Source: Thalassotalea sp. 42_200_T64
Lineage (GTDB): Bacteria > Pseudomonadota > Gammaproteobacteria > Enterobacterales > Alteromonadaceae
Reading direction: 5' to 3'
NCBI GenBank assembly: GCA_002162925.1
Contig: MABC01000042.1
Coordinates: forward strand, 48,349-112,348
Length of the DNA: 64,000 nucleotides
The position numbers and the translations under genes are program-made. The first letter of the stretch is position 1. Each line of letters begins with the position of its first letter. The notes under the pieces are model-generated. The model was given only the letters and a program-made list of their open reading frames with translations. It searched no databases and was not told the DNA's origin. Of the stretch, positions 28,501 to 37,784 are shown one piece after another.

Positions 28501-30360
28501 TTATTTCTTACTCGCGATCCACTCGTTGACTCTTCGCTCCAGGATTTCCAGTGGCATTGCCCCGCCACCTAAAATGGTGTCATGGAAGCCACGGATATCA
28601 AATTTCTCAGCCAACTGCTGTTCTGCGTTGGCGCGAAGTTGCTGAATTTTTAGCATACCAATTTTATAACCGGTTGCTTGCCCCGGCCATACGGTATAGC
28701 GTCTAACTTCAGAAACAATGGTCGTTTTCGACGTTGGTACTTTCTCTTCAAAATAAGCAATCGCTTGCTCTTCAGTCCAGTCTTTAGCATGAATGCCGGT
28801 GTCTACAACTAATCGTACAGCACGCCATATCTCATTAATCAGTCGGCCGAAATCTGAATACGGGTCTTGATAACCGCCCATCTCTTTCGCCAATAATTCG
28901 GAATATAAGCCCCAGCCTTCACTGTAGACATTAAAACCTGCCTGAGTTCTAAATTGTGGTACCGAAGTTAATTCCTGAGCAATCGATATTTGCATATGAT
29001 GGCCAGGGTTACCTTCATGGTAAGCGACACTTTCCAATTCATTTTTTGGCATTGCCGTCATATCTGATAAGTGCAGGTAATAAACACCAGGTCGTGAGCC
29101 ATCGGCGGTGCCAGAGTTATAATGCGCTGCAGCGCCGGGTTGCTCGCGAAACGCTTCCACGCGTTTAACCACCAAACCAGCTTTTGGTAATAAACCAAAG
29201 AACTTTGGTAGTTGATCGGCAATCTTTACGTAAAATGCTTCGGTATCATCAATATAGGCCTGGCGACCTTCGTCGGTATCCGGGTAGTAAAACTGCTCGT
29301 CCGTTTTGATGAAGTCGAAAAACGCCTTTAACGTACCATCAAATTTAACATCGGTTTTGATCTGTTCCATTTCTTTGGTAATACGAGCGACTTCATCTAA
29401 ACCAATTTGATGAATTTGTTCGGCAGTTAAATCTGTGGTGGTACTCACTTTTAACTGATGGTTGTAATAGGCTTGACCATTGGCTTGCCCACCGACACCT
29501 TTTGCCATTTCATCGGTATTTGCGATATCGGCTTTAAACCAGGTAATTAGCTCTTTATAGGCCGGTAAAAAGCTATCCATTAATGCCGTTTTAAAGTCGA
29601 CCAATAACTGATCTGCCGCTGCTTGGTCGATAACCTCATTGCTCACCAAGGCTGCAACCTTGCGCTTGCCATCGGCCCATAACGCCGCATCTTCTTCACT
29701 TTCTGTAAATGGCGCACCTGTGATTAAATTTGTCGCTTGTTCGATAACGCCTTCGTATGAGTATCTTGGTGCTCTTACACCTTTTTCGGCATGCAATTGA
29801 GCTCGGCTTAATAACGTCGTAATACCATCAGACATGCCTTTGATACGTTTGCTATACGCTTGCATATCTGTTGCATCATCTACTTTATGAAAGTTTATTA
29901 AAAATTGCGCGGCAAAAGATTGCATGCCTTGCATTTGGGTAAATACATAGTTGTTATATTTAAACTCTTGGCCGGCAAGCTGTTGCTCGTACTGATATAC
30001 CCAAATGTTGTAGGAAATTTGCGCCTCGTTGCTGAGCTTTTCATAATCAAAGCTGGCTTTTAACTCTTTAACCGTGTCGCCTAACCAGGCCAGTTGCTTG
30101 TCTTCTTCGGCTTCTGAGAAGTCATCAACTTCATCGTATCTTTCTTTTCGACCAAGAAAAGTCAAATACATAGGGCTCATTTGTAATTGCTGTTCAAATT
30201 TTTCAGCAAACCACTCATTCAACCGTTCGGTTTCGGTTAATTGAGCTTGTTCGACCATTGCTGGCGCTGGAGCAGGTGTTTCGACGTTGTTAGTTTTTGC
30301 GCCCTCATTACAGCCACTTAGGGTGGCAATTAGGGCTAAGGCGATTAAAGACTTTTGCAT
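28501..30360 (-). CDS. DUF885 family metallopeptidase-like lipoprotein
   Basis: The start at 30360 gives a typical lipoprotein signal (MQKSLIALALIATLSGC, lipobox LSGC); the upstream in-frame extension to 30453 is unlikely. The mature protein of about 600 residues is a DUF885 protein with the zinc-type motif YHEGNPGHHMQ and downstream EGWGLYSELLAKEMG, AVRLVVDTGIHAKDWT and PGQATGYKIGML, all family hallmarks. Such proteins are thought to be extracytoplasmic metallopeptidases; the substrate is unknown. It is probably an envelope-anchored enzyme. The gene is monocistronic, followed on the same transcript direction by nothing before the repeat-rich gap. Confidence 0.9.
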   Translation of the reverse strand: MQKSLIALALIATLSGCNEGAKTNNVETPAPAPAMVEQAQLTETERLNEWFAEKFEQQLQMSPMYLTFLGRKERYDEVDDFSEAEEDKQLAWLGDTVKELKASFDYEKLSNEAQISYNIWVYQYEQQLAGQEFKYNNYVFTQMQGMQSFAAQFLINFHKVDDATDMQAYSKRIKGMSDGITTLLSRAQLHAEKGVRAPRYSYEGVIEQATNLITGAPFTESEEDAALWADGKRKVAALVSNEVIDQAAADQLLVDFKTALMDSFLPAYKELITWFKADIANTDEMAKGVGGQANGQAYYNHQLKVSTTTDLTAEQIHQIGLDEVARITKEMEQIKTDVKFDGTLKAFFDFIKTDEQFYYPDTDEGRQAYIDDTEAFYVKIADQLPKFFGLLPKAGLVVKRVEAFREQPGAAAHYNSGTADGSRPGVYYLHLSDMTAMPKNELESVAYHEGNPGHHMQISIAQELTSVPQFRTQAGFNVYSEGWGLYSELLAKEMGGYQDPYSDFGRLINEIWRAVRLVVDTGIHAKDWTEEQAIAYFEEKVPTSKTTIVSEVRRYTVWPGQATGYKIGMLKIQQLRANAEQQLAEKFDIRGFHDTILGGGAMPLEILERRVNEWIASKK

Positions 30361-30500
30361 ATTATTATTATCCTTGCAGTATTTTCTCGTTTGCCAACAC
30401 GGCAAATAAGGATAAATAATAAACATCCGTTTAACGAATGACAACTTAATCAAGAAAATTGAGTCAATAATCTTGTAAGAGAAAATGAATTTGCAATTTA

Positions 30501-31259
30501 TTAACCAGGCAGGCCACTGTGAAATTTAAAATCAGTATCGCGGGATAAAATTAATTCCGCCTCTACTTGCCCAAAAAAGCGAATTCTGTCACCGATGTCT
30601 TTGCCGGCAATGTCTGCCGCTAAGGTTAAATAATCTTGGTAGTGACGAGCTTCAGAGCGCAATAGAGATAGATAAAACTTATTCAATTCATCATCTAAGT
30701 GCGGAGCAAGTTTGGCAAATCGCTCACACGAGCGCGCTTCAATATAGGCGCCAATAATCAATTTATCAATTAATGCCTCTGGCTCATAGGTTTTTACGTG
30801 TTTAAGCATGCCTTTGGCGTATCTGCCAGCCGTAATGTTTTGATAGGGGATATTGCGACGGGTCATAATTTCCAATACTTGATAGAAATGATGCAGCTCT
30901 TCTTTAATTAATAACACCATTTTATCAATCAAGTCCTGGCCATAGTTCGATTCACTTTTCGGCAGAATTGATTTTGTTAATTTTTCCGCTTTTTTCAGCG
31001 TTGCCAGCGTGCCTGTTTTTTTATAAATGAACTGCTCAAAAGGTTTTAGCCATTCTAGTAACACTTTACTGCTGTCTTTATCAACCGCATATTTTCTGAT
31101 TAAAAACATTGCACTTTGCGCGGCTTTTAACTCACATAACATGTGATCAGTAAGAATTAATTGTAGGTTTTCTGTTTTTTTTGCCTCATCCACCCAGGCA
31201 TCAGGTGTGGTACATTGTAAAAAATTAAGAATTGGCACGAGTAATTTTGAGTTTGGCAT
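30501..31259 (-). CDS. miaE: tRNA-(ms2io6A)-hydroxylase
   Basis: MiaE is a non-haem di-iron monooxygenase that hydroxylates the isopentenyl group of ms2i6A37 in tRNAs. The 252-residue protein shows the ferritin-like ligand pairs in KEELHHFYQVLEIM (ExxH) and LLRSEARHYQDYL (ExxH), plus EARSCERFAKLAP and DHMLCELKAAQSA. The ATG start has no strong competitor. It is divergent from a TetR gene 217 bp away. Confidence 0.93.
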   Translation of the reverse strand: MPNSKLLVPILNFLQCTTPDAWVDEAKKTENLQLILTDHMLCELKAAQSAMFLIRKYAVDKDSSKVLLEWLKPFEQFIYKKTGTLATLKKAEKLTKSILPKSESNYGQDLIDKMVLLIKEELHHFYQVLEIMTRRNIPYQNITAGRYAKGMLKHVKTYEPEALIDKLIIGAYIEARSCERFAKLAPHLDDELNKFYLSLLRSEARHYQDYLTLAADIAGKDIGDRIRFFGQVEAELILSRDTDFKFHSGLPG

Positions 31260-31476
31260 TGTTTAAAGTAACAGCAGAGAAAGTAATGTATTAATTTTAT
31301 CATGATAAATTGCACGACAAAAAGTATTCTTACATTATTCATACCCTTCACCATTATTGGATATAGCTTCAATCAAAAAGAGTTGCTTATTTTCGCCCTA
31401 GCAATTAACGTATATTTCTAAAAATCATCTTTAAATTATAATCTTAGGGTTAACTGTTAATCAATACAGGGATAAA

Positions 31477-32136
31477 ATGACAACAGCCAATATAAATCGC
31501 AGAGCGAAGGGTGAGAAAACCCGTCACAAAATTTTAACAGCTGCGATAAAAGTCATAGCCAGATCTGGTATCAAGGGCACAACACATCGAGCTGTTGCTT
31601 TGCAAGCTGAGACGCAACTGTCTCTTACTACCTATTATTTCAAAGATATTAAAGAGTTAATTAGAGAAGCCATAAGTTTAAGTTCTGAAATCATCCTGGC
31701 CTCTTCCCGAGATGAATTGTCTGAAGTTTTCAATATACTCGACAGTCTTGATGCCGCATCGTTACGTAAAATTTCGACTAAAGAGAAGATTGGCGAACAG
31801 TTAAGTCACATCGCGGCTAGTCATATGTATGACAACATAGTCCATCGTTCAACCGGTTTAGCGGTAGAGCAAATATTTTTTACCGAAATGCTTTATTCTG
31901 AAGAGTTGAAAGACTTAGCGAATCAGCACATCAGTGCATTATTAGCACCATTCACCCGAATTGCATCATATTTTAACAAAGTAGACCCTGAAATTGATGG
32001 TGAATTAACCTTGATAGCAATTACCCGAATTCAGTATAAGTATTTGGCGACACCAAAAGAAGAGGTTAAATTTGACGATATCCATAAATTGATCAGACGC
32101 CAGATCAGTTGGCTGTTAGGTATCAAACGCCAATAA
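31477..32136 (+). CDS. TetR family transcriptional regulator
   Basis: The 219-residue regulator has an N-terminal TetR HTH (GEKTRHKILTAAIKVIARSGIKGTTHRAVALQAETQLSLTTYYF, about 12-55) and an all-helical C-terminal ligand domain. The target is not shown by the sequence. It sits 45 bp before an aldehyde dehydrogenase on the same strand, so it probably controls that gene and itself in response to an aldehyde or lipid. GATAAAATG gives a modest ribosome-binding site. Confidence 0.88.
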   Translation: MTTANINRRAKGEKTRHKILTAAIKVIARSGIKGTTHRAVALQAETQLSLTTYYFKDIKELIREAISLSSEIILASSRDELSEVFNILDSLDAASLRKISTKEKIGEQLSHIAASHMYDNIVHRSTGLAVEQIFFTEMLYSEELKDLANQHISALLAPFTRIASYFNKVDPEIDGELTLIAITRIQYKYLATPKEEVKFDDIHKLIRRQISWLLGIKRQ

Positions 32137-32181
32137 CGTTTAATCAGACCTCAACTAAGTAAAAGCATTTAGGATTGTATT

Positions 32182-33549
32182 TTGAACTATCAACACTTGT
32201 TAATTGCACAAAAAGACTATTTCAATTCAAACATAACCAAAGATTTAGATTGGCGAATTCAGCAACTGAAACAAATTAAACAGCTAGTGATTGATAATGA
32301 AGCGGAGATTTTTTCGGCTTTGCACAGTGACTTAAAAAAACCCGCACAAGAAGCCTGGGTTACTGAATTATCCTATATTACTCTTGATGTTGACCATGTC
32401 TTAAAACACCTCAAAAAGTGGAGTAAGCGGCGTAAAGTGTGGACGCCACTGATTGTGCTGCCCGGAAAATCTTATATTCAGCCGGAACCACAGGGCTCGG
32501 TACTTATTATGGGTGCGTGGAATTACCCACTGCAGCTCATTTTGGCGCCACTTGTCGCCGTTGTTTCGGCGGGTAATTGTGCGGTGGTTAAGCCTTCTGA
32601 ACTGGCACCGGCAGTATCAAGCTTGCTGGCAAAATTGATCCCACAATATTTAGACAACAAAGCATTTAGCGTAGTTGAAGGCGCGGTCGCTGAAACCACG
32701 GCCTTATTGGAACTTCCTTTTGATCACATTATGTATACAGGTAATGGTATGGTGGCGCGTATTGTCATGAGTGCTGCGGCAAAACATTTAACTCCGGTGA
32801 CCTTAGAGCTTGGGGGTAAGAGTCCAGTTTTTGTAGACCAAAGCGCGCATATTGATATAACCGCACAACGACTGGCCTGGGGCAAGTGGATGAATGCTGG
32901 ACAAACCTGCATTGCTCCAGATTACATATTAACCTCTGCTGCTATGGTAGAGCCGCTAGTCACAGCCCTTAAAAAACAAATTAAGGCGATGTTTACGATA
33001 GACCCCAGCAGTAGTGACAGTTACGGCCGGATAGTAAATTCTCGCCATACAGAGCGCTTATCACAGTATTTAGACAGTGGCGAAATTGTTCATGGCGGTA
33101 AATTTGATATCGATAAAAAATACTTCGAACCAACCATTATCGTCAATCCGGCAATGGACTCTAAATTGATGAGTGAAGAGATCTTTGGCGCAATTTTTCC
33201 GATTATCACGGTTGATGATTATCAAGCGGCAAAAGACATTGTCATTGGCCGAGAAAAACCTCTCGCTTCGTATATTTTTACTCGCGACAAGGCACAACAA
33301 CAAGACTGGGTGAAATCAATTGGCTCAGGTAGCCAATGCATCAATGATGTGATCATGTTCAACGCGGTGCCCGACTTGCCCTTTGGTGGCTCAGGTCCCA
33401 GTGGTATGGGCCAATATAGCGGCAAAATTGGTTTTGAAAACTTCAGTCATTTAAAGTCGGTGTTAGAACGCCCATTTTTAAAAGATTTAGCGGTACGCTT
33501 TGCCCCCTACTCAAACTTTAAGTTTAAACTTTTACGAAAAATCAGATAA
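32182..33549 (+). CDS. Coniferyl-aldehyde-type aldehyde dehydrogenase
   Basis: The enzyme oxidises an aldehyde to the acid with NAD(P)+. The 455-residue length and C-terminal hydrophobic/basic tail (SNFKFKLLRKIR) place it with the short class-3-like aldehyde dehydrogenases acting on aromatic or fatty aldehydes. Motifs: GAWNYPLQLIL and VKPSELAPA for cofactor binding, catalytic Glu209 in LELGGKSP, catalytic Cys243 in NAGQTCIAPDY. The start is a TTG with AGGA eight bases upstream; no ATG gives the conserved N-terminus. It forms a likely operon with the preceding TetR gene and perhaps the small gene after it. Confidence 0.92.
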   Translation: MNYQHLLIAQKDYFNSNITKDLDWRIQQLKQIKQLVIDNEAEIFSALHSDLKKPAQEAWVTELSYITLDVDHVLKHLKKWSKRRKVWTPLIVLPGKSYIQPEPQGSVLIMGAWNYPLQLILAPLVAVVSAGNCAVVKPSELAPAVSSLLAKLIPQYLDNKAFSVVEGAVAETTALLELPFDHIMYTGNGMVARIVMSAAAKHLTPVTLELGGKSPVFVDQSAHIDITAQRLAWGKWMNAGQTCIAPDYILTSAAMVEPLVTALKKQIKAMFTIDPSSSDSYGRIVNSRHTERLSQYLDSGEIVHGGKFDIDKKYFEPTIIVNPAMDSKLMSEEIFGAIFPIITVDDYQAAKDIVIGREKPLASYIFTRDKAQQQDWVKSIGSGSQCINDVIMFNAVPDLPFGGSGPSGMGQYSGKIGFENFSHLKSVLERPFLKDLAVRFAPYSNFKFKLLRKIR

Positions 33550-33567
33550 ATAAATGGGTTGCCACTG

Positions 33568-33843
33568 ATGACTAAAGATATCAAAAAACTTTTGCACAAT
33601 CATAAAGAATTAATCCATAGCGACGATCTTAAGGTGGTGTCACATGTGCAACGCCAGGAAGATGATTGGTATATCAATACCATAATGATTGCAGATATCG
33701 ATGTCCCGTTTAAATATAAGCGCAAGCAGCCTTACCAATCGTTAATTGGGACAAGAGTAAATTTAACCTATTATCGGCAAGTGCAACTGATTGCCGGTAT
33801 GGAATTTGAATTTATGAAAGTGGTTAGGCTTAAGCAAAGTTAA
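33568..33843 (+). CDS. Small conserved protein, function unknown
   Basis: The product from the ATG at 33568 is 91 residues (MTKDIKKLLHNHKELIHSDD...); a TTG nine bases earlier is possible. It is a beta-rich, basic, soluble-looking protein with no signal or membrane segment and no motif I recognise. Phrases such as IDVPFKYKRKQPYQSLIGTRVNLTYYRQ suggest a compact beta barrel, but this is impression only. It lies 18 bp after the aldehyde dehydrogenase stop and probably shares its transcript. Confidence 0.75.
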   Translation: MTKDIKKLLHNHKELIHSDDLKVVSHVQRQEDDWYINTIMIADIDVPFKYKRKQPYQSLIGTRVNLTYYRQVQLIAGMEFEFMKVVRLKQS

Positions 33844-34033
33844 AAAAACAATCTTTTTCTGCTTGATTTTCAAACAAGTCTTGACGAATAGCGCTACATG
33901 TTACATAACTAAGTTAAGCAGATTAAAAATAACAATAAAATGACAATCTAATCGGCTTAGTAGTAGTTCAATTTTAATTCGATAACAACACAATTAAATT
34001 TGAACATGGGGATAGCGAAAGAGGAAGTTAAAA

Positions 34034-34633
34034 ATGATACTAAATCATATCTGGGGTTTATATGCACATCCAAAAGAAGAATGGAGTGATATAGATACAC
34101 GCCATGAAAGCATGATGTACGGCTTAACTCACGTCTTGCTAGTAGCCTTAATTCCATCGATATGCGGTTACTATGCTGCCGCCCATATCGGCTGGAGTAT
34201 AGGGGCCGGAGATCCGGTAAAAATAACGGAAGCTAGCGCACTAACACTGGCCGCCGGCATGTACGGAGCTATCATAGCTGGCGTTTTTGCCTTAGCCTAT
34301 TTGATTCAATGGATGGCAAAAACATTTGATGCCAACCCGAGCTTTACGCAAGCATTAGAATTAGCGTCATACGCCGCGACACCGGTATTAATGGTAGGCT
34401 TAGCCGCTTTGTACCCAGTGCTTTGGTTTGTTGCACTGGCTGGCATGACAGCAGTGGCTTACTCGGTATATTTGCTTTATTCGGGGGTGCCTATCATGAT
34501 GCACATTCCTGAAGAAAAAGGCTTTATTTACGCCAGTTCGGTGGTGACTGTGGGTTTGGTATTATTGGTTACCATACTTGCTGGTACGGCAATGATATGG
34601 ACCTTAGGCTTTGGCCCTGAGTTTATGGGTTAA
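34034..34633 (+). CDS. Yip1 family inner-membrane protein
   Basis: The 199-residue protein has about five membrane segments (near 30-50, 70-92, 112-150 as a hairpin, 168-190) after a soluble N-terminus MILNHIWGLYAHPKEEWSDID. The 'P.EEW..I' lead-in followed by a multi-helix domain is typical of bacterial YIP1-domain proteins. Their role is unknown. The start has AGAGGAAG 8-14 bases upstream. It is a single gene with its own terminator. Confidence 0.85.
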   Translation: MILNHIWGLYAHPKEEWSDIDTRHESMMYGLTHVLLVALIPSICGYYAAAHIGWSIGAGDPVKITEASALTLAAGMYGAIIAGVFALAYLIQWMAKTFDANPSFTQALELASYAATPVLMVGLAALYPVLWFVALAGMTAVAYSVYLLYSGVPIMMHIPEEKGFIYASSVVTVGLVLLVTILAGTAMIWTLGFGPEFMG

Positions 34634-34653
34634 AGACTTACCTTACGACATCA

Positions 34654-34684
34654 ACAAAAAGGCTGCAAATTGCAGCCTTTTTTA
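34654..34684 (+). terminator. Intrinsic terminator of the Yip1-like gene
   Basis: AAAAAGGCTGCA, AAT-type loop, TGCAGCCTTTTTT: a strong GC-core hairpin followed by T residues. Confidence 0.9.
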
Positions 34685-34692
34685 GTCATGCC

Positions 34693-34720
34693 GAGAAACG
34701 AGAAACGAGAAACGAGAAAC
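34693..34720. repeat. 7-bp tandem array, GAGAAAC x4
   Basis: Four perfect copies of GAGAAAC followed by a decayed GAAAAGC, right after the terminator of the Yip1-like gene. Confidence 0.92.
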
Positions 34721-34755
34721 GAAAAGCTAAGTTTTCAAGGCTCACTGTCAAGCAG

Positions 34756-34868
34756 GGAGGTTCCAAAACAAGTTTGGAATGACGGCGTTTTTTTAAAGAT
34801 TGGAAACATAAACAGTTAGTGTTTATTTACACCACGTCATCCCGTTATGCTTTTGAACGGGATCTCCT
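34756..34868. repeat. Inverted pair of GGRATGACG hairpin repeats
   Basis: Copy 1 (34756-34785) reads GGGAGG, stem TTCCAAA/TTTGGAA, then TGACG. Copy 2 (34835-34868, opposite strand) reads GGAGAT, stem ATCCCGTT/AACGGGAT, then GACG. Both share the GGAG...GGRATGACG frame while the stems differ but stay complementary. Confidence 0.75.
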
Positions 34869-34901
34869 AAATTCAAAACGTGCTTACAAAATGTAATCGA
34901 A

Positions 34902-34926
34902 AAAAAGGAGCCGTTGGCTCCTTTTT
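34902..34926 (-). terminator. Intrinsic terminator of purF
   Basis: AAAAAGGAGCC, GTT, GGCTCCTTTTT: an 11-bp stem with flanking A and T runs, 70 bp after the purF stop. Confidence 0.88.
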
Positions 34927-34977
34927 ATACACGGATGTACTTATACCCGGCAGGCATGGATAGCCTTTAGAGGGTGA
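34926..34977 (-). repeat. Composite interspersed repeat, 5' half copy (inverted)
   Basis: The minus strand reads CACCCTCTAAAGGC, TATCCATGCCTGCCGGG, TATAAGTA and the hairpin TACA-TCCG-TGTA. The blocks match copies at 16196 and 19428. It sits between the purF stop and its terminator. Confidence 0.75.
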
Positions 34978-34996
34978 TGTTTGTTTTCAGTTCCTG

Positions 34997-36514
34997 TTAT
35001 TCAGAACCTTCGTTATGCAAATCCAGAATAGAGTCCGCTTCTTTGTCAGAATTTTCTTTATTCTCATTGCTGCGCAAGGCATCAAGCTGTTCCAGATAAT
35101 CATTATCTATGTCGTTGGTAATATAGCGACCGTTAAATACCGATGTCTCAAACTCTTTAATATCTTTATTGCCTTTACCCACGGCAGCAATTAAATCATC
35201 CAATTCTTGATAAATCAATTTATCAGCACCGATTAATTGACAAATATCGTCTAATTCACGGCCATGCGCAACAAGCTCGGTGGCACTTGGCATATCGATA
35301 CCATAGACGTTCGGGAAGCGTACTTCAGGAGCCGCTGAAGCAAAGTATACTTTTTTCGCGCCAGCTTTACGTGCCATGCTGATGATCTGTTCAGATGTGG
35401 TACCACGAACAATGGAGTCATCCACTAATAATACGTTTTTACCCTTAAACTCTTGGGTAATGGCATTTAATTTACGCTTCACCGATTTTTTACGTTCCGC
35501 TTGACCTGGCATGATAAAGGTTCTGCCAACATAACGGTTTTTAACAAAACCTTGGCGGTATGGAAGGTCTAAATGATTGGCTATTTGTAAAGCAATATCG
35601 CACGATGTTTCCGGGATCGGAATCACCACATCAATATCGACGTCTTCCCAATCACGGGAGATTTTTTCACCTAACGCTGTGCCCATTTCAACTCTAGAGC
35701 CGTATACCGACATTTTGTCAATGGTTGAGTCAGGACGAGCAAAATAGACAAATTCAAAAAGACAAGGATTGTAAGTTGGGTTTTCAGCACATTGATGGCT
35801 GAATAACTGTCCGTCTTCGGTAATGTAAACTGCTTCCCCGGGGGCTACGTCACGGATGAATTCAAAATCACAAGCATCTAAGGCTACTGACTCTGACGAA
35901 ACCATGTACTCCGTGCCTTTTTCAGTTTCACGCTTACCAAACGCTAAAGGACGAATACCATACGGGTCACGAAAGGCAACCATACCATGGCCAACAATCA
36001 GTGCGACGGTGGCATATGCGCCGCGAACATGACGATGCACTTTAGCAACCGCTTTAAAAATGTCCTCAGCAGTTAAATCCAGGCTATCCGATTTTTGCAA
36101 TTCGTGGCCAAACACATTTAACAATAACTCTGAATCAGAGGTAGTATTAACATGGCGACGGGCATTAGTATAAAGCCAGTCGGTTAATTCTTTTGCGTTG
36201 GTTAAATTACCATTATGGGCTAGAGAAATTCCGTAAGGAGAGTTTGAAAAGAAAGGTTGAGCTTCTGACGAGCTAGAAGTACCGGCAGTAGGATAGCGCA
36301 CGTGGCCAATACCTATGTTGCCCTGTAACCTAAGCATATGTCTGGTATGAAACACATCTTTTACTAAGCCATTTCCCTTTCTCAGCCTAAATTTATTATC
36401 ACTGATTGTTACAATACCAGCAGCATCCTGGCCGCGATGTTGAATTACAGTTAAACCATCATATAAAGCTTGGCTTACCGGTGATGTACCTACTATGCCA
36501 ACAATACCGCACAT
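34997..36514 (-). CDS. purF: Amidophosphoribosyltransferase
   Basis: PurF commits PRPP to purine synthesis using glutamine. The 505-residue protein begins MCGIVGIVG, so Cys2 becomes the N-terminal nucleophile of the Ntn glutaminase domain; RGQDAAGI and the loop [11 protein letters not shown] follow. The C-terminal phosphoribosyltransferase domain has the PRPP motif [15 protein letters not shown] and the flexible region [13 protein letters not shown]. An acidic C-terminal tail follows. cvpA is 27 bp upstream on the same strand, the conserved cvpA-purF pair. Confidence 0.98.
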   Translation of the reverse strand: MCGIVGIVGTSPVSQALYDGLTVIQHRGQDAAGIVTISDNKFRLRKGNGLVKDVFHTRHMLRLQGNIGIGHVRYPTAGTSSSSEAQPFFSNSPYGISLAHNGNLTNAKELTDWLYTNARRHVNTTSDSELLLNVFGHELQKSDSLDLTAEDIFKAVAKVHRHVRGAYATVALIVGHGMVAFRDPYGIRPLAFGKRETEKGTEYMVSSESVALDACDFEFIRDVAPGEAVYITEDGQLFSHQCAENPTYNPCLFEFVYFARPDSTIDKMSVYGSRVEMGTALGEKISRDWEDVDIDVVIPIPETSCDIALQIANHLDLPYRQGFVKNRYVGRTFIMPGQAERKKSVKRKLNAITQEFKGKNVLLVDDSIVRGTTSEQIISMARKAGAKKVYFASAAPEVRFPNVYGIDMPSATELVAHGRELDDICQLIGADKLIYQELDDLIAAVGKGNKDIKEFETSVFNGRYITNDIDNDYLEQLDALRSNENKENSDKEADSILDLHNEGSE

Positions 36515-36541
36515 GAATTTTCTCTCCGCAAGAAATTTGAA

Positions 36542-37024
36542 TTAAGATAAAAAACTTGATGATGCTTTAACGTAATCAAAGAACCACTCTATCACTACCC
36601 TAAATTCGGGAATTAAAACTGCCTGTTGCCACCAAGTACTTGAGGGAGCGGGAGTAAATGCATCCATAAAGAAGAGGATAGCACTTACCACTAAGGCTCC
36701 TCTTAATGCACCAAACGCTAAACCAAGAACGCGGTCGGTACCAGACAATCCAGTTTTTGTAACCAGTTGCCCGATCAAGTAATTGATCAGAGCCCCTAGA
36801 ATTAATGTTGTAATAAACAATATCGCGACAGCCGCTGCATTTCTCAACATGGGATCACTGATATTGGTTAAATATGCTGCCAGGTCTTGATAAAAAGTAC
36901 TGGCAACAAAAAAAGCAGCTAGCCAAACAATTAATGACACGGCCTCTTTGACGAAACCTCGAACTAAGCTGATCAGTGTTGATATGCCTATTACGATTAA
37001 GATGGCATAATCTATCCAAATCAT
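36542..37024 (-). CDS. cvpA: Colicin V production family membrane protein
   Basis: CvpA is an inner-membrane protein of unsettled function, named for its need in colicin V export. The 160-residue protein has four membrane segments: IDYAILIVIGISTLISLVRG (N-terminal), VSLIVWLAAFFVASTFY, AAAVAILFITTLILGALINYLIG and the VLGLAFGALRGALVVSAILFF stretch with the conserved RxLG/GxxRG pattern. It lies between dedD and purF, the usual order, and is probably co-transcribed with purF. Confidence 0.95.
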   Translation of the reverse strand: MIWIDYAILIVIGISTLISLVRGFVKEAVSLIVWLAAFFVASTFYQDLAAYLTNISDPMLRNAAAVAILFITTLILGALINYLIGQLVTKTGLSGTDRVLGLAFGALRGALVVSAILFFMDAFTPAPSSTWWQQAVLIPEFRVVIEWFFDYVKASSSFLS

Positions 37025-37115
37025 ACGCTGTCTTCCTACTTTTTATGCGGCGCATTCTAACAGAATCACCGCTTTAGTTACTAATGATTTATTGCTAATT
37101 TCTCAGCACCTATGA

Positions 37116-37748
37116 TTAATCAATAGGCTGAAAAACAGCAATCCTTCCTTGTACACCACTTATTTGTTTCAGTTTTAATAACTTAGCTTGCAGTGATGGT
37201 TTATTTATCTCAGGGCCAATAAATACTTTGGTTAAATTTCCCGCGGCTGTTTTTATTGGTTTGGTAAACACCGTATAGCCAGCATTTTTTAATTTTTTTA
37301 CTAACTGGTCTACATTTTTACGGTGTTTAAAACTGCCTAATTGAATGACATAAGCTTGTGATTTTTTAACGTTTGCTGGTGTTACATTCAGCACTTTCGG
37401 CTGCTCTTTTACCACTTTTGCCTTGGTTTTAATTTTTGATTCAGGTTTGGCTTTGATGTTTTTAGCAACAATAGCGGTAGACGCTTGTTTAATCTCAGGC
37501 TTAATCGCTAACTCATCATCGAGGGCAACATCGGTTGCTAACGGCTTAGTCGCATTTAACTGAGCAAAAGACTGCTCTGGAAATTTCTGAATGTCTATCT
37601 GTTGAACAGGTTTGGCACCATTAGGCACAGTTTCGAACTGAGCTTGATAGGCCTTCTTTTCACCGTCAAATACATCGGGTAAAAAGATAATAGCGGCTGC
37701 AGCAACAATAATCGTCCCTACTATACGGTTTTGAAACGGCGTCGACAA
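37116..37748 (-). CDS. dedD: SPOR-domain cell division protein DedD
   Basis: DedD is an inner-membrane cell-division accessory that binds denuded septal peptidoglycan. The 210-residue protein has one N-terminal membrane segment (IVGTIIVAAAAIIFLPDVF, about 9-27), a Lys/Ala/Pro-rich periplasmic linker and a C-terminal SPOR domain at about 130-205 (AYVIQLGSFKHRKNVDQLVKKLKNAGYTVFTK ... VFIGPEINKPS). Its place between folC and cvpA is conserved. Confidence 0.93.
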   Translation of the reverse strand: MSTPFQNRIVGTIIVAAAAIIFLPDVFDGEKKAYQAQFETVPNGAKPVQQIDIQKFPEQSFAQLNATKPLATDVALDDELAIKPEIKQASTAIVAKNIKAKPESKIKTKAKVVKEQPKVLNVTPANVKKSQAYVIQLGSFKHRKNVDQLVKKLKNAGYTVFTKPIKTAAGNLTKVFIGPEINKPSLQAKLLKLKQISGVQGRIAVFQPID

Positions 37749-37784
37749 AAACGGCTCCTTAAAGCTTAGCGTTTAAGCTTTTAT

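Noticed and set aside
31260..31476. Operator palindrome for the TetR regulator
   Set aside because: Only a weak GTTAACTGTTAA-type repeat was seen before the start, not enough to call a site.
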